Shown piece after piece: positions 63,642-64,000 of a DNA stretch of 64,000 bases (positions are counted from its first letter, which is position 1; every line of letters begins with the position of its first letter). The notes below the pieces were generated by a model, which was given only the letters and a program-made list of their open reading frames with translations, was not told where the DNA came from and searched no databases. The stretch covers positions 142,217 through 206,216 of the forward strand of contig JAANYP010004442.1 in assembly GCA_020465985.1 (NCBI GenBank), in the 5' to 3' direction. The stretch is from Centrapalus pauciflorus (taxonomy: Eukaryota; Streptophyta; Magnoliopsida; Asterales; Asteraceae). Position numbers and translations under genes: made by a program.

Positions 63642-63773
63642 CTAAGTTGACTGTCGAAGCATCTGCTGAAGCTGAATTACTTGCTGCTGCTGTTCTGGCG
63701 GCAACGAACTTAACTGCTCTGGTGTCAGATTCAGCACTTGTTGCAATAAAGCCGATTCAACACCAGTGGGAAG
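63642..63773 (-). CDS. CSTF64: Last coding exon of a CSTF64-like gene (partial)
   Basis: On the minus strand an acceptor (GATACTGCAG) opens a phase-0 exon of 44 codons: LPTGVESALLQQVLNLTPEQ, then LSSLPPEQQQQVIQLQQMLR and QST-stop. This is the conserved C-terminal helical domain of cleavage stimulation factor subunit 64 (CstF2/CSTF64), which in other organisms contacts partners of the pre-mRNA 3'-end machinery in the nucleus. The preceding exons (RRM, hinge) must lie beyond 64000; none is visible in the last 227 bases. The 3' UTR runs leftward towards about 63230. The exon is clean, with good splice context, so a live gene is more likely than a relic. Confidence 0.82.
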   Translation of the reverse strand, partial: LPTGVESALLQQVLNLTPEQLSSLPPEQQQQVIQLQQMLRQST

Positions 63774-64000
63774 CTGCAGTATCAAAGAACGATATAATTA
63801 TAGTGTTATGAACAAATCACAGAAATGAAAAGTATGCCAAGATTAAAAGAAACCCATTTTTTAAGGATTCTTTTTATTTAATTCATAAACTTACTGATGA
63901 CTTTCTCATTTTCCCAACAATATAACAACTAAATTGGTCTTTTTATGATATCTTAATAATATAGTATCCAAATTCTTTTACTTAAATATGTTTACATAAC

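Overview
The window is nuclear DNA of a flowering plant, very probably a eudicot. It is AT-rich, carries long (TA)n and (GA)n microsatellites and many transposable elements, and its genes have plant families and GT-AG introns (secreted laccases, CYP78A, At4g09670-type oxidoreductases, CSTF64). No bacterial, organellar or phage features were seen. The species cannot be named from the sequence.

Left part (1-11.5 kb): a tandem AT-rich Helitron-like repeat is split by an intact-ended, very young Athila-type LTR retrotransposon (1423-9431, target duplication tacac). Its LTRs differ by two substitutions and one 12-bp indel. Its long ORF joins Gag-protease directly to the C-terminal part of integrase, so reverse transcriptase and RNase H are missing.

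Gene block 1 (11.8-23 kb): two complete six-exon laccase genes lie head to head (11808-14055 minus, 17113-19425 plus). They are about 1% different in exon 5 but far more different at the ends. They are followed by a two-exon CYP78A-type cytochrome P450 (20143-22919, minus).

Transposon-rich middle (24-40 kb): a LINE zf-RVT relic, a possible Helitron 3' end next to a decayed multi-exon gene fragment, a Mutator-like element with about 240-bp inverted repeats, a tRNA-type SINE with target duplication, a hAT element with an 8-bp duplication, and a chain of inverted-repeat elements sitting between (TA)n tracts and rich in ATGCAT.

Gene block 2 (32.3-54.3 kb): five intact two-exon NAD(P)-dependent Gfo/Idh/MocA oxidoreductase genes, all on the minus strand, plus at least three decayed relics of the gene-5 type. 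By sequence, genes 1 and 4 pair and genes 2 and 3 pair. Transposons have entered gene 4's intron, gene 5's intron and the core promoter of gene 3. The biochemical role of this plant family is poorly defined.

Right part (54.5-64 kb): mostly non-genic. It holds a G-rich minisatellite inside a terminal-inverted-repeat element, nested MITEs, a possible 70-residue membrane protein gene, and at the edge the last coding exon of a CSTF64-like mRNA 3'-end processing gene (minus strand).

All coordinates, splice junctions and difference counts were read by eye. Identity values are hand counts.
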